In this document: positions 50,546 through 64,000 of the stretch, in pieces
How the letters are laid out: each line of letters begins with the position of its first letter
Position numbering within the stretch: the first letter of the stretch is position 1
Assembly (NCBI GenBank): GCA_013397695.1
Contig: VYZI01000106.1
Location: 241,124-305,123, forward strand
Direction: 5' to 3'
Length of the DNA stretch: 64,000 nucleotides
From: Centropus unirufus
Taxonomy: Eukaryota; Chordata; Aves; Cuculiformes; Centropidae
Notes under the pieces: model-generated
What the model was told of the DNA's origin: nothing
Database searches by the model: none
Seen by the model: the letters and a program-made list of their open reading frames with translations, nothing else
Program-made: the position numbers and the translations under genes

Positions 50546-53500
50546 ATAATATGTAAGCACATGCATTTTTATGTTAAACAGGTTTACTATTACTGTAAAG
50601 CAGGATTCTCAGAGTTTTCCCGCAAGAAAACTAGTAATCAATCAGCTAAGTATCTTAAAAACCCCAGCCTGTGCTCTCAGAGCAGAAAAGATCTGATGTG
50701 CTCTCTTCATATGTCATTGGCCGGTGAACATCTGATGTGAAAACCAAGTGTACCTACCATATATCCACATATTGAAGTTTACTGGTTCTTTTTATTGAAG
50801 ATGTGGATCACAGAAAAAACTTTAGTCTTCAGAGAAAAAACCATTGAAACCCAGGTGTGAAATGAAGAAAGAGCTGAAACATTTTACTCCCAAGAAAGAC
50901 CTCATATGGATTTCTACAAGTCCTTCTATATTGATTAAACTTATTTCTAGATTATCAGCGAACTGATGAAAACTCATTCATTTAAATCCAGAATACAAAT
51001 TCATGCTGACTTGAAAAATTTCTCATCAAAATTGTCAACGAAGTAGTAGATGTATAGTCAAGCTTAAGAGGCAAATACATTCTGAACAAAATATTTTAGA
51101 GTTACACAGTACTCTATATTCTTTTAACATACCATATAACTATCCAGGATTTCCTCTGTGTTTCAAAAGACTGTAGAGCTCCTCACAGAGAAGCTACAAT
51201 AAAACTCTGGCCATACTTCTTGCATCTGTACAGGAACATTACTTAGGACTCAGGCCTGATAACACTATATACACTGTGATGAAGATATCCTTCTACTGTC
51301 AATTGATGTCAAAATGAAGAGGAAGAAGGTGCAACAGTGAGTTTGTTCTTTTGTCTTTGATTTAACCCTTTAATTAAGGATTAGTTTTCTTTCAGTTAAT
51401 ATAGAAAACAAGCTCATAGAACCCACATGGACTTTAAGGAATCATCATAATAAATTTGGAAACTCTTAAAAGGAAAGAATTATGACAAAGCAACACACTG
51501 TTTGTTATAATTGCATGTTTTGCAACTCAGGCCTTTGGCAAAAACAGAAACTACATGCACTTATGTTTTTACTAATTTCTCTTTATTTTCAGGGAAAAGC
51601 TTTGTTCAAACTTTTGTTTAATTGCAGTTTATCCATCTCAGGAGATTTATTTTTCATGATGGCACCATCTATGGTAATGTAGCATTGGTGCTATTTAAAA
51701 AGCAATGCAATATGAAGACATACTGAAAGAGAAGACAAACATATTAGCTGTCCTCCGAATCTCAAGAAAAGTATGCATACATGAAAGGCTTATAACAAAG
51801 ATGAGTAATAAAATGAACTTGTTTTATTAAATGTGCAAAATCACCAAGCAAGGAAGGTTCTTATTTAAGCTAGTAATATCCTTCACAGAGGTTATTTAAG
51901 GACTAATGAAAAATCTAGAAACAGAAGATATTCAAGAAATGACCAAAGAATTTTCATGATTTATATACTTTTAAATCTTTAAACTGTGGCATAGTTTCCA
52001 AATAAAGTCTGTGATGTCAGTTTGGCTTTGCAATTTAGTCAAAGTAAATCTACAAGTAGATAGGAAAAACCTCTTTAGCTACTTCCAGAAATCTAATAGT
52101 CGTTTGTCATCCTGATTACTAACAGGAGCCTGAAGGTTTGCTGGTATCTTTTGCTGAGAGAAAAAGACAAAGATCAAGAGGAAGAGGAAGAGAAGAAACT
52201 TCAAGGAGACTCAATCAGCAGTTTTGAGCTATCAGATGCAAAATTGAGTTAATCTTCTGATCTTCTGTTTATTTATAAATAAAGACTACGATGCTGTCAA
52301 ATGAGGAAAAGGCTAGCTAGTTCAGGAGAATGAGTCTCAGGAAATGATCCTGTCCATATAGCTCAAAATAGCAGAGAATGTAGAGGTAGTAGGACAGTGC
52401 AAGAATCCTCCACCCTCGAACTCTGAAAGGACAGACAAAGGAAATCCACTCTCCAGTAGCACAACATCTTCAGCAAATCTAACGAGTATGGTGGATCATC
52501 TTTACTGGTGAATTCCCAATGTGTATCAAATTTCACAAGCACATGTCAAAATAGGAACCATGTTTTGGAGCATAAAAGTATTTTATTTTCCCTTTGTGTA
52601 ATTTTCAGCAAACGTTAGGGTGTATACATTATCATTTTTATGCAGTTAATTTTCTGAAGTTCTCTGATAGCTATGTATCATAAATCAAGAAAATTACTTG
52701 GAATGTGGTAACTGAAATTATTTGATGGACATAGGATTCAAGCAATAATGTAATTTGAAACAAAGGGCTAAAAAACAAATATTGGATAATAGGACAGAAG
52801 ATACTGTGTTCTAACGGTTAGAATATTATTACAGAGTTTTGCAGCTCTGGATAGTGTAGATATTTGTGAATCTGCCTAGCTATAAATATAGAGAGAATTG
52901 TGGTCCTGTAGCTTTCATTCTGACTTAACAAAAGTTGAGGTGAACTTTTTTTGTGGTGAGAACTCACACATTAGGTATTTATAAAGTAAGGTTATTCTAC
53001 TGCCTGTGATCATGATTATACTTTTGTTTAGTTTTCCTGTAACTCATGAACTCTTCCTTTTCAATTACTGAAAGTAATAATCCTGCCTTTTAAACAAAGA
53101 ACAGTAATTCCTCAAAAACAAAAAAATGTCTTTGGCAGACTTAAAGCATGATAAAATGGCTGAAGAAAACCAGTTTCTTAGCTTCATCTCAAGCATTGGC
53201 CTTTTTACTTCATATGCTAGGATAAGAGTTTAATTTATATTTTTCAGAGTATCCCCTACTATTTTTTCTTTATTGTATAAGCATGCATTAACAGATATGT
53301 GGATTGATGTAAAACTAAATCTGTAACTAATTTTTATACCAAATTAGCAACAGAAAAATTCCATTTTTGGCCATTCATTTATATATAAAGAAAATTCTAT
53401 CATGTCAGATCAGACTAAAAGAATGTTTTAGAGAATATTATACTAAACCACAGTAAATAAAAAGACCGAATCTAACAATTTCAAGAGGACAGAGGAATGT

Positions 53501-55639
53501 AGCCGAATTATGAAATTGTAAATCAGGACTTTCAACATTGTACACAGTATTTCTACTCGCAGAATGTTTGAGATATGCAAAATGAATGAAACATGTAATC
53601 TGAAGCTCCAAATGAGAACAGATCCTTCACAAACATTGATTTTATGCAGAGGTAATGCAACATTTTAGAGTTTACCTCAAATTTTCTCTTCAGAAGTTTA
53701 TTCCCAGTCATTTCAGCAGGCCATCCTCATGATATTCCTGTGTAATCTCTTCTGGAGAATAACTCCATCTAGAAAATGTTCTCAGCATATCCCAGGATAG
53801 CCACAGTGCCTTTTTTTTGGAGATATTTCACTTCATGTTACAGGAAAATTCCAATATCGCATATCAGATATGGTCACAAGATTTATTTTTACTGCAAGAA
53901 AGAAAATGTTCTGTCTCTTTTTTTTTTTAATGGTGACTCAGAGGGTCATGATTGTTCTTGTTGCTTGCTTTTTTATCAAGAGCAAAGAAACCCACTGTTT
54001 TTCTTTAATATCTCTTTGTTCCCGAATTTCTGCTGTGATAAGTATTCATCTATTTTTTACTTTTTATTATTACACTGTCATTTAAACTCTTTGTATATGA
54101 TTTAACTGAAATTCAATTATCATTTAGGTGATATAAACTTTCTGTGATGAGTTCTAGTGGAAAGGATCTCAGTTAGTTATTTGCATGATTGTCATTCCTG
54201 TCTTAGATTTTTTTTCCCCAAAACATCTAGTTACCATGTGTGTAAAAATGCTGACAATTTCTTACAGTGTATCATCATCTCTGAATGAATTTATCACATG
54301 GCACCTTGTTGCTGAAATACATTGCATAAAACCTTTATTTAGTTTTTGGTTCATTAAAATATTAATTATTCTAAATTTCATTACAAGGGGAAAAGACATT
54401 CTACGCTGTCTCCACATTCCTGACTATAATATGTGATCACTTGGATTACCATGAATTCAGAAGAGAATCACTCGTTGCAAAAGTGGTTCAGAATCTGTAT
54501 ATGAGTTCAGAGAATTTCAAAGATAATTTCTATGGACTAATAGAGGTCTTTGTGTGTCCAGTATCATGTATATAGCAGTGGGATCCATATGGGATAATGA
54601 CAAGAGAAAGAGGGAAACTTTGAAATGAAGAACAGACGAAAAACCAATTGCTGTTTCTTAGAATGGAAAAATTACAGAAAAAAACTTAAGTCACAAAAAA
54701 CTGAGTATACTGTTTCTGAATTTTGAGAATGATACAGACTCATTCTCATAGAACACAAGATTAGTTATATTACTAAAGAACTGTTCTGAAATAATGACAG
54801 TGTAATCAGCTTCCACATAAAGTAAAGGGGAAAATATCATTAACTTTGTAGAAGCTGCTAAGTAACAAATAAAAAGTAGAAAGAAAAGGAAATGACAGAT
54901 GGTGTGGTTATCACTTAAAACAAAAATAATCATGTTTCTAGTAAGAGCATCTAATTTACAAACAGAAATAAAAAATCCTACCAAAGCCAGCAAACAGTAA
55001 ACTAAGGCAAAGAATTGTGGGAGCTACGGTGCTTGGCATCTCAAAAATAAGTGTCTTACATATGGCAATGTCTGCAGATCTGTGACACAGATGGGTATGC
55101 TGCAAAATTATGCAAAACAAATAAAGTGCATGCAGTCACAGAAATTTAAATTGAAGGTGTAATTATGGCAGCAGAGGAGCCAGTTATGTTAACTATGCCA
55201 AGTGTCAAAAGTGAAGATCGAGAGACTTTTTTACAGGTAAACTTCAGATATAAATTCAATACTCCTGTCAAAATATATCTACCATAATAATTAGGGATAA
55301 AACCAGGCAGGTGGAGAAGGACAACTAGAATAACAAAAAAAATTCCAGAAATACAACCACCAACATTCACATTAATTTTTCTTCAGAATAGTCAGCCTAG
55401 GGGTATGGTGAAAACCTAATTATTCTGAACTGAACAAAATCCTAGGCAGCATCATACAGAGGAGAATGACTGTGCTGACATAAGAGAGAAATTGTTGACT
55501 TGATATGTATTTCCACTTTCATTTTCCACTTCTAATCCTTACGATTTTATGCATTCCGTATAGTGAAAACTTTTCCTTTGTGGTAAAATAGAAATAATAT
55601 GCAGTTTTCTCTTTCTGTCTGTAAAGGCCTCTGCTGCGG
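50546..55639. other. Non-coding DNA, no gene recognised
   Basis: Only short, A/T-driven frames are present, the longest being 109 codons at 53776-54105 around a T tract. No splice-supported exon, RNA gene or transposon was recognised. Confidence 0.5.
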
Positions 55640-55722
55640 TTATTATTTTATTATTATTTATATTATTTATATTATTTTATTATTATCTATTATTATTATT
55701 TATTATATTATTTTATTTATTC
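55640..55722. repeat. (TTA)n/(TTTA)n microsatellite
   Basis: More than 80 bases of interrupted tta and ttta units, with atta and ctatt variants. The mixed units point to an old, interrupted microsatellite. Confidence 0.92.
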
Positions 55723-58121
55723 AGGACATGACCACTGTCTGAAAATCCAAGGAAGCTGGAAACAAAACAGAATTATGCTGGCTGGCTATCTAAGCTTATG
55801 CTAGGACTGTGGATTCTGCTTTTGTCTTTGCATACAGGGGAAAGGGAAGGCTGATGTAAAAGGGACTCCAACTTCCCAGCTATGCTGTTTTCAGGTATCT
55901 TTGATTCAAATAGATGTTGAAAATATGCTTTTAACCTAGATAAAAAGGTTCGTACTTTAAGATTAATGTATGTTTTGATGTTTTATTATCAAATAGGTAA
56001 TATAACGTTATCATATTACACAGAGGTTCACAGCTTTGCAATTTCAGCAAACAGGTTTCATGTTTCAGCTCAACTATCAAGTGTAACACTGGGGACCTGG
56101 GCAGGCTTGAGATGCACAGTTAGAACAATGGCCTGCTCGCAGTCCAAAGAGGGAAGAAGGGACTGAGATGAACAGTAAGATGCCAGCAAAAGAAATGAGA
56201 AAATGACCAGATTTAAGAAAGTAATCCAAGTTGGAGAAACATAAGAAACTCCTGAGTCAAAAAGAGAGAAACAGTAGGCATGTCACGGGACATTTTCAGT
56301 TTTAATGTGGTTGAAAATGACAAAAAGACAAAATCTGGAATGACTAACCAAGCAACAGATTAGATTTGACCCTTATAATTAAAATTGACTTTTTTCCAGA
56401 AAAGACAAGTGGCAGTTTTTTTCTCCAGCTAATCCAATGTTTGCTGAACAGTAATTTACAAAGTTTGTCTATCACAGGAAAAAAAAATAAAACAAAAAAC
56501 AACTGAACTGTATTATTTGGAGGAAGTTTAAATAAAAAAGAGGCTAATTTAGCATGGACTCAGCACAGACTACCAGAGACACTCAGCTTAGGACCACAGA
56601 CAATCCCTCAAAAAAATTGTTTATTATTTTCATTTGTCACATGGCAAAAGGAACTAGTATGTGGTACAGTACTGTTGGCAAACTCTGCACTGCAGGGGAG
56701 ATGTCAGAAGAAAGGCTTCAAAATGAATAATGATACTGGAATGGCATACGTCAGCACTTGGAGTATTTTTATGTTTCCCACAAAAAAAATGCTATGGTGG
56801 AGAAAACAGTGACGGAGGCTCTCTGAGACCCTGAACCAAAACTATCACATGAAAAAGTCAAGGATCTGCCTACAGTGAGACAAAGAACTGTGACTATCTC
56901 CAAGATGCCTCCACATTAACATTTTAGAGGTGCACTTTTGAAGCCAGTACCCTGACTGGCCCCACCTACTTCGCCTTCATTCACACTGCTGTACAGATAA
57001 ACCATACATTAACAGTGGAAGGTAATGTTCACTGTACTTTTCCATCCCAACAGTGAAAGTTTAAATGCTTTTAGCCATTTCCCTGTTTATACAGTGCATA
57101 ATACAATAAAGGTACTAGGCAGCAGGTTGCCATATGTTCAAGAAGGTTATGGAACAGCAATAGTTAACTGGGATTCTTTATTTGCCAGAATAATTTTAAA
57201 ACTAGAGGAGCTCTTTCCCTTTGCCTATCTTGGATTCATGGAAATGGAAAGGTATGTCTCAGATCACTGGGGTTTACACTAGAGAGGTTTTAATAATCCC
57301 TTCCATTGCAAAATCCAGATTAATTTCATACTTTAGGTCATCATTCTCCTGTCACACTTTTTAAAAGTCTTTAAGTTGATAAAAGCAGGAAAGATGAAAG
57401 GATGTACACCTTAGGACAATATAGAAGAAGTGTATATTTCTTTCAGCATCTTCTAGACAACATTTTAGTGCTTCAGCCTCATTTGTTTATGATGTGTGTG
57501 TGTGCCTGTAACATAAAATAGCTAAAAATACAACATGAGAAAACAGAAAAATAGGTAAATAAACATTTTTGTTATTATCAGAGCATTTATTTAACATTAA
57601 CTCTTACATACTTTTCTTGATGCATTTATTACAGTGGATAAAATTATCTTAACTCAGTATAAGACTTCCTCTGAGAAAGTGTGGTGAGTTTTTTGGAAAA
57701 CATTTGAAAACCATTATAAAAGTTTTGAATACTTAATGGTTGAAATACAATGAATGTGGATTGTTTTATGAGGAATATTAGATATTGAGAAATTCAATAG
57801 AATCAATATGCATGCTCCAGAAGTTTTATATTAGGAAATGGTCTAATATTCTTCCTTCAAATGGGAACTTTTTCAATTTCTCAAAATATGTAGGATTTAT
57901 TATGTCTAGAGACACCTTAAAAGCAAAGGTGGAGATATTTTCCTAAAGTAGACTGATTCATGCTTTGAAGACTTGGAAAGAAAATGATTATGCTAAAGGT
58001 GACTTTCAAATTAAAATATTAATTAATTTTAAAAACAGTTTTTGTGACTTTATTTTTTAAAACAAAACATATTGTGATTTATTGAAGCCAAAACCATGCA
58101 TCATTTAAATATTGCACTAAA

Positions 58122-58152
58122 TTATCCCCCCACTAAAGGCAGTGGGGGATAA
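58122..58152. repeat. Strong short stem-loop
   Basis: The left arm ttatccccccact (58122-58134) pairs with the right arm agtgggggataa (58141-58152) over 12 base pairs with a single bulged C. The loop is aaaggc. Half of the stem is G-C, in otherwise A/T-rich surroundings. No promoter or coding frame adjoins it, so its role is unknown. Confidence 0.75.
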
Positions 58153-60380
58153 AACAAACACAGGTGCTCCCTTGATGAAGGAACAAAAAGATTTTAGGGT
58201 ATGCTGTCTACCCTGCACTCTCATGGAAATGTGTGAGACAACTACTGAAGGCACAATAAGCATTGTGAATGTTTTGAGTCTTCCATGAGAAGAAATATGT
58301 ACTGCACAGTGCTTGTTTCTGATATTTTAAGCTTGCTTTTTCATTGTAAAAATTTATTGCTTGGGAAAAGTGAGAGCAAAGGAACAGTGGTGGAGCAGAA
58401 GGTAGTGCCGGTTCTCTCTGCCCAAGGGTATTGAGTAGATTTGGGCTGGCCTGTTTAAAGTGGTTGGCTTTAATGAGAATAAATGAAGCTGACAGTTCAA
58501 GTTTTCACAAATATTCAGATATTTCTGAAAATTCCGATATAAGTATTTAACATTTAACATAGTTAAATTTACACAACTGATGCTAAATGGTTGGGCTTTG
58601 TTTTTTTTTTAAAAGGCTTTTTGAATTCAAAGTGACTATTTAATATCTGTACTTAAATCTCATAGTAACAAATTATGAGATTGTATATGTATATGTTTTA
58701 ATGGCTAACAAGCTGGCAAAATAACAAACAGAAACTAAAATTAATATTTTTTTTTAAAAACCATTCATTTCTGTGCAGCTTATTCTGTTCTGAGTTCACC
58801 AGCAGAGCCTCAAAGTCAGCGAAACAGCTCTAAATCTTCTCTTCCAAAATAATTTCAATGCTAATATACAAATGCCTACAAGTAAAACATGGTAAAATAA
58901 ACAATGTTTGAGATTGACGGAATCAATTCAGTTCAATTCAACTGCCAATGAAATCACAGAATTATTTAAATTGGGAGGGTTTCTGATTCAGGCTTCGTAA
59001 ACCTCAAAAAAAAGCATAGTTTGATATCTGGAGTTCATCATCACATTCAGTGGTTTGCCAGCCAACCTTTACAAATCAATTTAATCAGACTTTTGTAGAG
59101 ATAGAGGAGAACATTTATCTATTCAGAGAATTTAAATAGAAATCAATGTTTCACTTTTAAAGTCTTACTTCATTGCAGTATTGAATCAAGACTGAATTTA
59201 AAATATCAAGTGGTGAATTTCTGGAAAAATTCTGAGCCTTCCCTACAGTACTCTACGTGAAGCTCATTCAATACTGGAAACATTATATTGACTCCTACTT
59301 TTTTCATGGAAATCTGAGATTGGCTAAAATTATGACTTTCAGATACTACATATATGGCAACACTCGTTGATTATTAAGAAAGTATTGTTTCAGATTCCAG
59401 ATGAATGGTGAAGTAAAATAATAATTAAGAACCGTGAAGAAGAAGAACTGTCTTCCTCCCAGTATATATTTTTTTCAGTTTATTTTAGATATGGCAAATT
59501 AGGACTTCTGATTGCTTCAGTGTGCCTAGAAATGCACCACGATCTGGGTAAACATAGCCAAAAAACACAAGACTACCCTGGGCTTCTCTGAATTTATCCT
59601 ACCCTGCACAGTGTTCCTTGTAATTCATATTATGGAATCTTTCTCCATTTTAACGTCTTTTCTGAATGGTAAACATGATAAGAAATTGTAAACAATTAAC
59701 CTACTCAGTTACTGATGGACTGCTATCAGACATCAATTCTTTTTTATAAGAAAAGAAATTTTTAGACTTGGCCAATTTACATTGCCATTTGATGCAATAT
59801 GACACCTGTTTGATTGGCACAAAATCTAATTAACCACTGTTATGCAATAACTACCTACAATATTTATTATATGGCACATTGGTTAGTGCTCTTCAGACCT
59901 CTGATGTGATGACTGCTATGGTTGTAGTAACTAGAGCAGAAATTTAGTAAAAGTCCAATACGGAGCCAGACTACTCATAGCCAGATTGCACTGTAAGCTG
60001 AAAGAGTGTAAGCTCTCTTCATGTGCAACTCAGACTGTTTGCTTTGAAGTGGAATCCTATCAAGAAAAGCCCTCGAGGCTTTGTCAACAGAGGAGATCAA
60101 CTATAGCCTCGTAGATTATTTAAAGGTCATTATTTTGGAAGAGTTTTTCAACAGACTTCACAAGGCCTTTTTGAGATATATGTATTTAAAAAGCTACCAG
60201 GGAATGTTCTAAACAAAAAAAAAAAGCTCTTTAGAATTATATTCTTGTCATTTTAATTTGAAATATCCATTACATTACTGTAAGCAAACTGGAATAAAGA
60301 GGATATTGGGCACAACTGTTCAAAAGGCCATAAGCTGCAATGAGCAGAACATGGTTTGTCTGTGGTACAGCCGTGGTGAA

Positions 60381-60399
60381 TAGACTGACTGACTGACTG
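60381..60399. repeat. (GACT)n short tandem
   Basis: Four gact units in a row between tag and gcagg. It is a minor microsatellite. Confidence 0.8.
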
Positions 60400-60436
60400 C
60401 AGGTTTTGAAACACTGGTACCAAACTCTACTCATCT

Positions 60437-60490
60437 CACAAGACATAAAAAAACCCAAACACAAGACACAAGACATAAAAAACCCCAAAC
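60437..60490. repeat. Two-copy tandem duplication, 30-base period
   Basis: cacaagacataaaaaaaccc (60437-60456) recurs at 60467 as cacaagacataaaaaacccc, each followed by aaac. The near identity suggests a recent local slippage duplication. Confidence 0.85.
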
Positions 60491-63204
60491 AAACCATCCT
60501 TGCAGTTTTGCAGCATTCCGTGGAAATATGAAAATAGAAATGGTAAAAAGAGGACAGTTTGAGATAGTAATTATACTATGACAAGGGAGGATCGTCATGC
60601 CTTTGTGGAACTAGGCAATCAGAAAACTTACTGTTGAAAGAGAAATTAGTGATGTTTAATGTAATGGTTTATTTATCTTTTTCACTTTGACAAAAGATTG
60701 GAAAAACACTATCAAAGTGGCTACTGAAAGTTCTATAGTGATTACCATTCCCCAGAGAGCCCAAGAACACAGGCAGCGATGAGCTTATCACTCACCTTTA
60801 CACTCTGTCCTTCCTTCAGAAATCATGTGTTCCTCTGGCATCTCTTTGGAGAAACTCTACACCATAGAACTATAAAGGCATCCCAACTCTCAAAATTTAC
60901 TCGTCAATTTCACATAGGATAAGGAGCTTTTGTTCAGTTGTTCTACCTCATAAAAAAATTCTTCAGACAGGTACTGCTATAACCACAGATTACATTGTAG
61001 TCTTTCTCCACACAGAAAATACAGGCTAATTAATGAAAACAATGGTTTATTATCCATCTGTTAAAAGCCCCCGGCAACCAAAACTTCAGTGTTCTCTGGG
61101 TTAGGATTTCCATGGTTAAATTTTTCCAGGAAGATTTAATGACGAGTGCTTATGTGAATAATGTACAAAATGGTTTTATTGCCTTTTCATGAAATGCTCT
61201 TTTGAAACACTACAATAATATTACAGAATAATATCTTCTACAAAGCAATTGTCATTAATGAATCAATCTCAATTACCATTTCTTACTCTAAATTAAGTTT
61301 TAAAAGGTCAAGAAGTCTTGAAATCTTATTGTAACACATTATTTTTAATGTGATACGTGTTTGAAAAGCAAACACAGAATCAAAATGAACCTACTACTAA
61401 GAATACCTCTTTCAAATAAATTAAAATATGGTGCTTTTAATCATCTCTCCAGAAAAAACACATCTCTTATCATTATACCAGAATTGATCTATATAGTACC
61501 ACAATTGAATTATAAACATGCAGCATTTTCATTTAAAATTAAAAAAGATATTCAATGTGAAATCGGGTTGTGTACACAGCAATAGGCAGCTGGTTTAAAG
61601 AGCAGCATAATGTGTATGTTTGTGCTTCAGTTATACAAAGGTCTCTTGGGTTTTGGTGCAGATTTACTTGTAGAGATTAAACTGTCTCTGTATGAGATGA
61701 CTATTTCAAACTAGTCCAACTATTAACAATTCAGTTATTACTAAAATCTCTCAGGGGAACATTGATAAATAAACCCACATTATCGTATATATAATATTAT
61801 ATTTCCCACTAAAAAAATGTGGGAAAATATGTCATGCCTTGAGAACAAAAGATTGACTAGCATGACAGCCATTACAAAATACTGAGTGAACAACTGGTTT
61901 CTTACTTATTCCTAGCTACTCCTATGCACAACTTGAATCTTTTAAAAATAAAGCCAAACAAACTGCCTTATATGATATACTCAACCTTTCCTTTCAAGAA
62001 CAATAATTTCTCTAGAACATCATCATAGACTAATACATTTTTGAAATGACACACACTGAAACTAATACTCAAGTTTTTTTTATATACTGTTATGAAAATC
62101 CTTAATGAGTAGACACAGGAGTTTGAAATGTTAGAATAAAAGCTGCCCAGCAGAAAACAGGATACTAAATTGTAAGTTATCCAGTAAAATGAATGTATTT
62201 TCATGAACCACTTAAATAAATGTTGCAGTGAAAAGCACTGCTTCTGGCTAATGAGATATAAGTGGAAAACTGGTAAAAAGCTGCATGCGTTGTTTTGAAG
62301 ATGTTAACATTTTTAATACGATTGAAAAAATATAATTATACTAATGCAGCAAACCCAAAAACAACTTTGGATTTTTCTTTTGTCATGTATGCAAATGTGA
62401 ATTATATTTCTCAAGTGCTACTCCACATGAAGAAGATGTAAAAACTGCACAGTCTTGTTTGTAAATAGATCATTGTTTCATTTAAAATTCAATGTCTGAG
62501 GCTTTGAAATACTTTTTATAGTGTAGTGGGCTTTATAAATTTATCTAAATGTGTTTTTATTAAAGAGAAAATTCTGTTTCAGTGAAGTGAAGCCCCAGGG
62601 CTGAACAATATGTTCTTCAAAACTTATTTTCTTCTCCAGAAAAGATAACATTAGATTAATTTGCAGTGCAAGGCTATCTTACAGAGTATTTTGTTTGCAA
62701 CTTTGAATAGTTCATAATATGAATACAGGACAGAAGGGAAGACTTGCTTGGCAAAATCATTACTTACACAATCACGTCTGAGCTGCAAGATTTGACCTAG
62801 TAAATTGACATCTAGTTAATCAAAATGTGGGTAGTGCTTTTAAAACTCTACATTGTTTAAGATAATCCATTCAATTTTCCCATTTTTTAAGACAGGAATA
62901 TCACAACTGAGATCAAGAGAGGCACTCTGGGAGAAAACATTAGGAGTTCATCTATGAAATCCTCCAACTTGTTTGGTCTAATACAGCAAGGATTATTTCC
63001 AATTCTTATTAACTTTGGGGAGATAGAAGTAAGGAACCCTCTTCTGAGACTGGTAGCTAATTCTTTCCAAAAACAATTGTAACACTAAGTCTTGCTCTTG
63101 GAGAAAAAAATTTCAGTTTAAAAAAAAACAAGCCAAGAAGATTCACAGGAAACAATAGGTTTATGCCAATAAATAAGCAAGTAGCATGTATACTTATATT
63201 ATTA

Positions 63205-63232
63205 ATATCATATCATGTCATATCATATCATA
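63205..63232. repeat. (TATCA)n pentamer repeat
   Basis: Five to six tatca units with one tgtca variant. It is an ordinary short tandem repeat. Confidence 0.85.
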
Positions 63233-64000
63233 ATAACATGATGAGAAGACACTACGGCTTTTTCTAATAATTATAAGTCTATTTCTAAGTGCCCCAGTTT
63301 GCTGTTCCATACTTGCATTGATAAATAGTACTGAAATCGTGCCTGAAAATTAATGTGGTGTTTTTAAATGGATCATTTATAAAAAAAAATCCCTAAATAT
63401 TAATATAACTGTGCCTGGATCTCTGGATCTAAGAAACTTATGGAAGATTTTCCATTCTATGAGCTTCAGATAAAGGTAGCAAAGACAAAAGATACCAAAT
63501 TCTTCAATACAGCAGGTCCTGGGACTGTAGATTAAAAAGAGATAACCTAATGCCTGCAAATTGACTGACAATAAAAAAATAAAGAAAACATACATGATGT
63601 ACAGTTTATTTTCTTCCCACAGAAGAACTATTTGTTAGTATTTAACTGCTTACTTTCAAAATATTTATTACATGAGAGAAACACGAAGTAGACTGCAACT
63701 AACATTTTCTATTATTATATTAAGAATGTTAATAATAGGAATGTTTTATGCATAGCAATTTCTTCAAGTGAGCACTTACTAGAGAGGGTATAAAAAGCAA
63801 CAAAGAGATAAGTAGAACAGATTGGATAATAGGAAAATAAAACTGTTATCCATTATATCCATGGTGGTACAGAAAATAAAAGCAAAACCTCTCAAAGGAC
63901 TTAAAAAAAATTAATATGCTGCACAAATAAACCAAATCCCATAAAAACACTTCCTTTCAGCTTATTTGGAGCTTTAATCTTTTTTAATTTTTCAAAAACT

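Larger units (their letters stand above)
55723..64000. other. Non-coding DNA with small repeats
   Basis: No gene is supported; frames are at most 85 codons and unrecognised. The items listed separately are the hairpin at 58122-58152, short tandems at 60381-60399 and 60437-60490, and an A/T/C pentamer array at 63205-63232. A short (GT)n lies near 57495-57505. Around 58955-58985, aatcacagaattatttaaat faintly recalls a CR1 end but is too short to call. Confidence 0.5.

Noticed and set aside
53776..54105. Two overlapping plus frames of 109 and 71 codons
   Set aside because: Phenylalanine/leucine-rich translation of T-rich DNA; the second frame only shadows the first.
58955..59010. aatcacagaattatttaaat resembling the antisense 3' end of CR1
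   Set aside because: The match fades after about 30 bases, and the expected next CR1 block is absent.
1..64000. CRISPR arrays, operons, rRNA, tRNA or phage-like modules
   Set aside because: No regularly spaced repeats, no tRNA-like T-loop boxes and no prokaryotic gene layout were seen; the repeats place the window in a vertebrate genome.

Overview
This window reads as nuclear DNA of a bird. It is A+T-rich, visibly poor in CpG, and has no bacterial gene organisation: long open frames, operons and ribosome binding sites are absent. The bird assignment rests on two repeats recognised by eye. One is a CR1 LINE 3' end at about 3811-4325, whose terminal octamer-like repeat and reverse-transcriptase tail match the avian CR1 family. 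The other is a solo LTR at about 24021-24581 of the avian ERVL type. No complete gene is visible, and the window looks like intergenic or deep intronic DNA. A single 'n' at 50502 suggests an unresolved assembly base.

Layout. 1-2850: unique-looking DNA with one weak LTR-like block. 2850-4325: a cluster of old retroelements on the minus strand, holding an L1-like ORF2 fossil, a 67-base imperfect hairpin and the CR1 copy. 6060-6690: a much older CR1-family reverse-transcriptase fossil, also minus. 6700-24000: no recognisable gene, only simple repeats and one block that could be a conserved regulatory element (10955-11160). 24021-24581: the solo LTR, plus strand. 24600-35300: nothing recognised. 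35338-36035: one or two worn CR1-like 3' pieces, minus. 41262-43352: a homeodomain-type palindrome, an exon-like minus-strand open frame with good splice sites (42567-42791) and a perfect 20-bp palindrome. 48680-48956: a second exon-like minus-strand frame with acceptor, stop codon and AATAAA. 50458-64000: tandem and simple repeats and a G/C-stemmed hairpin.

No set of genes working together is visible, and I found no convincing undescribed system. The items most worth checking are the L1-type fossil (unexpected in a bird), the two exon-like frames on the minus strand, and the palindromes at 43322-43341 and 58122-58152. Family assignments are from memory of conserved motifs, without any database search.
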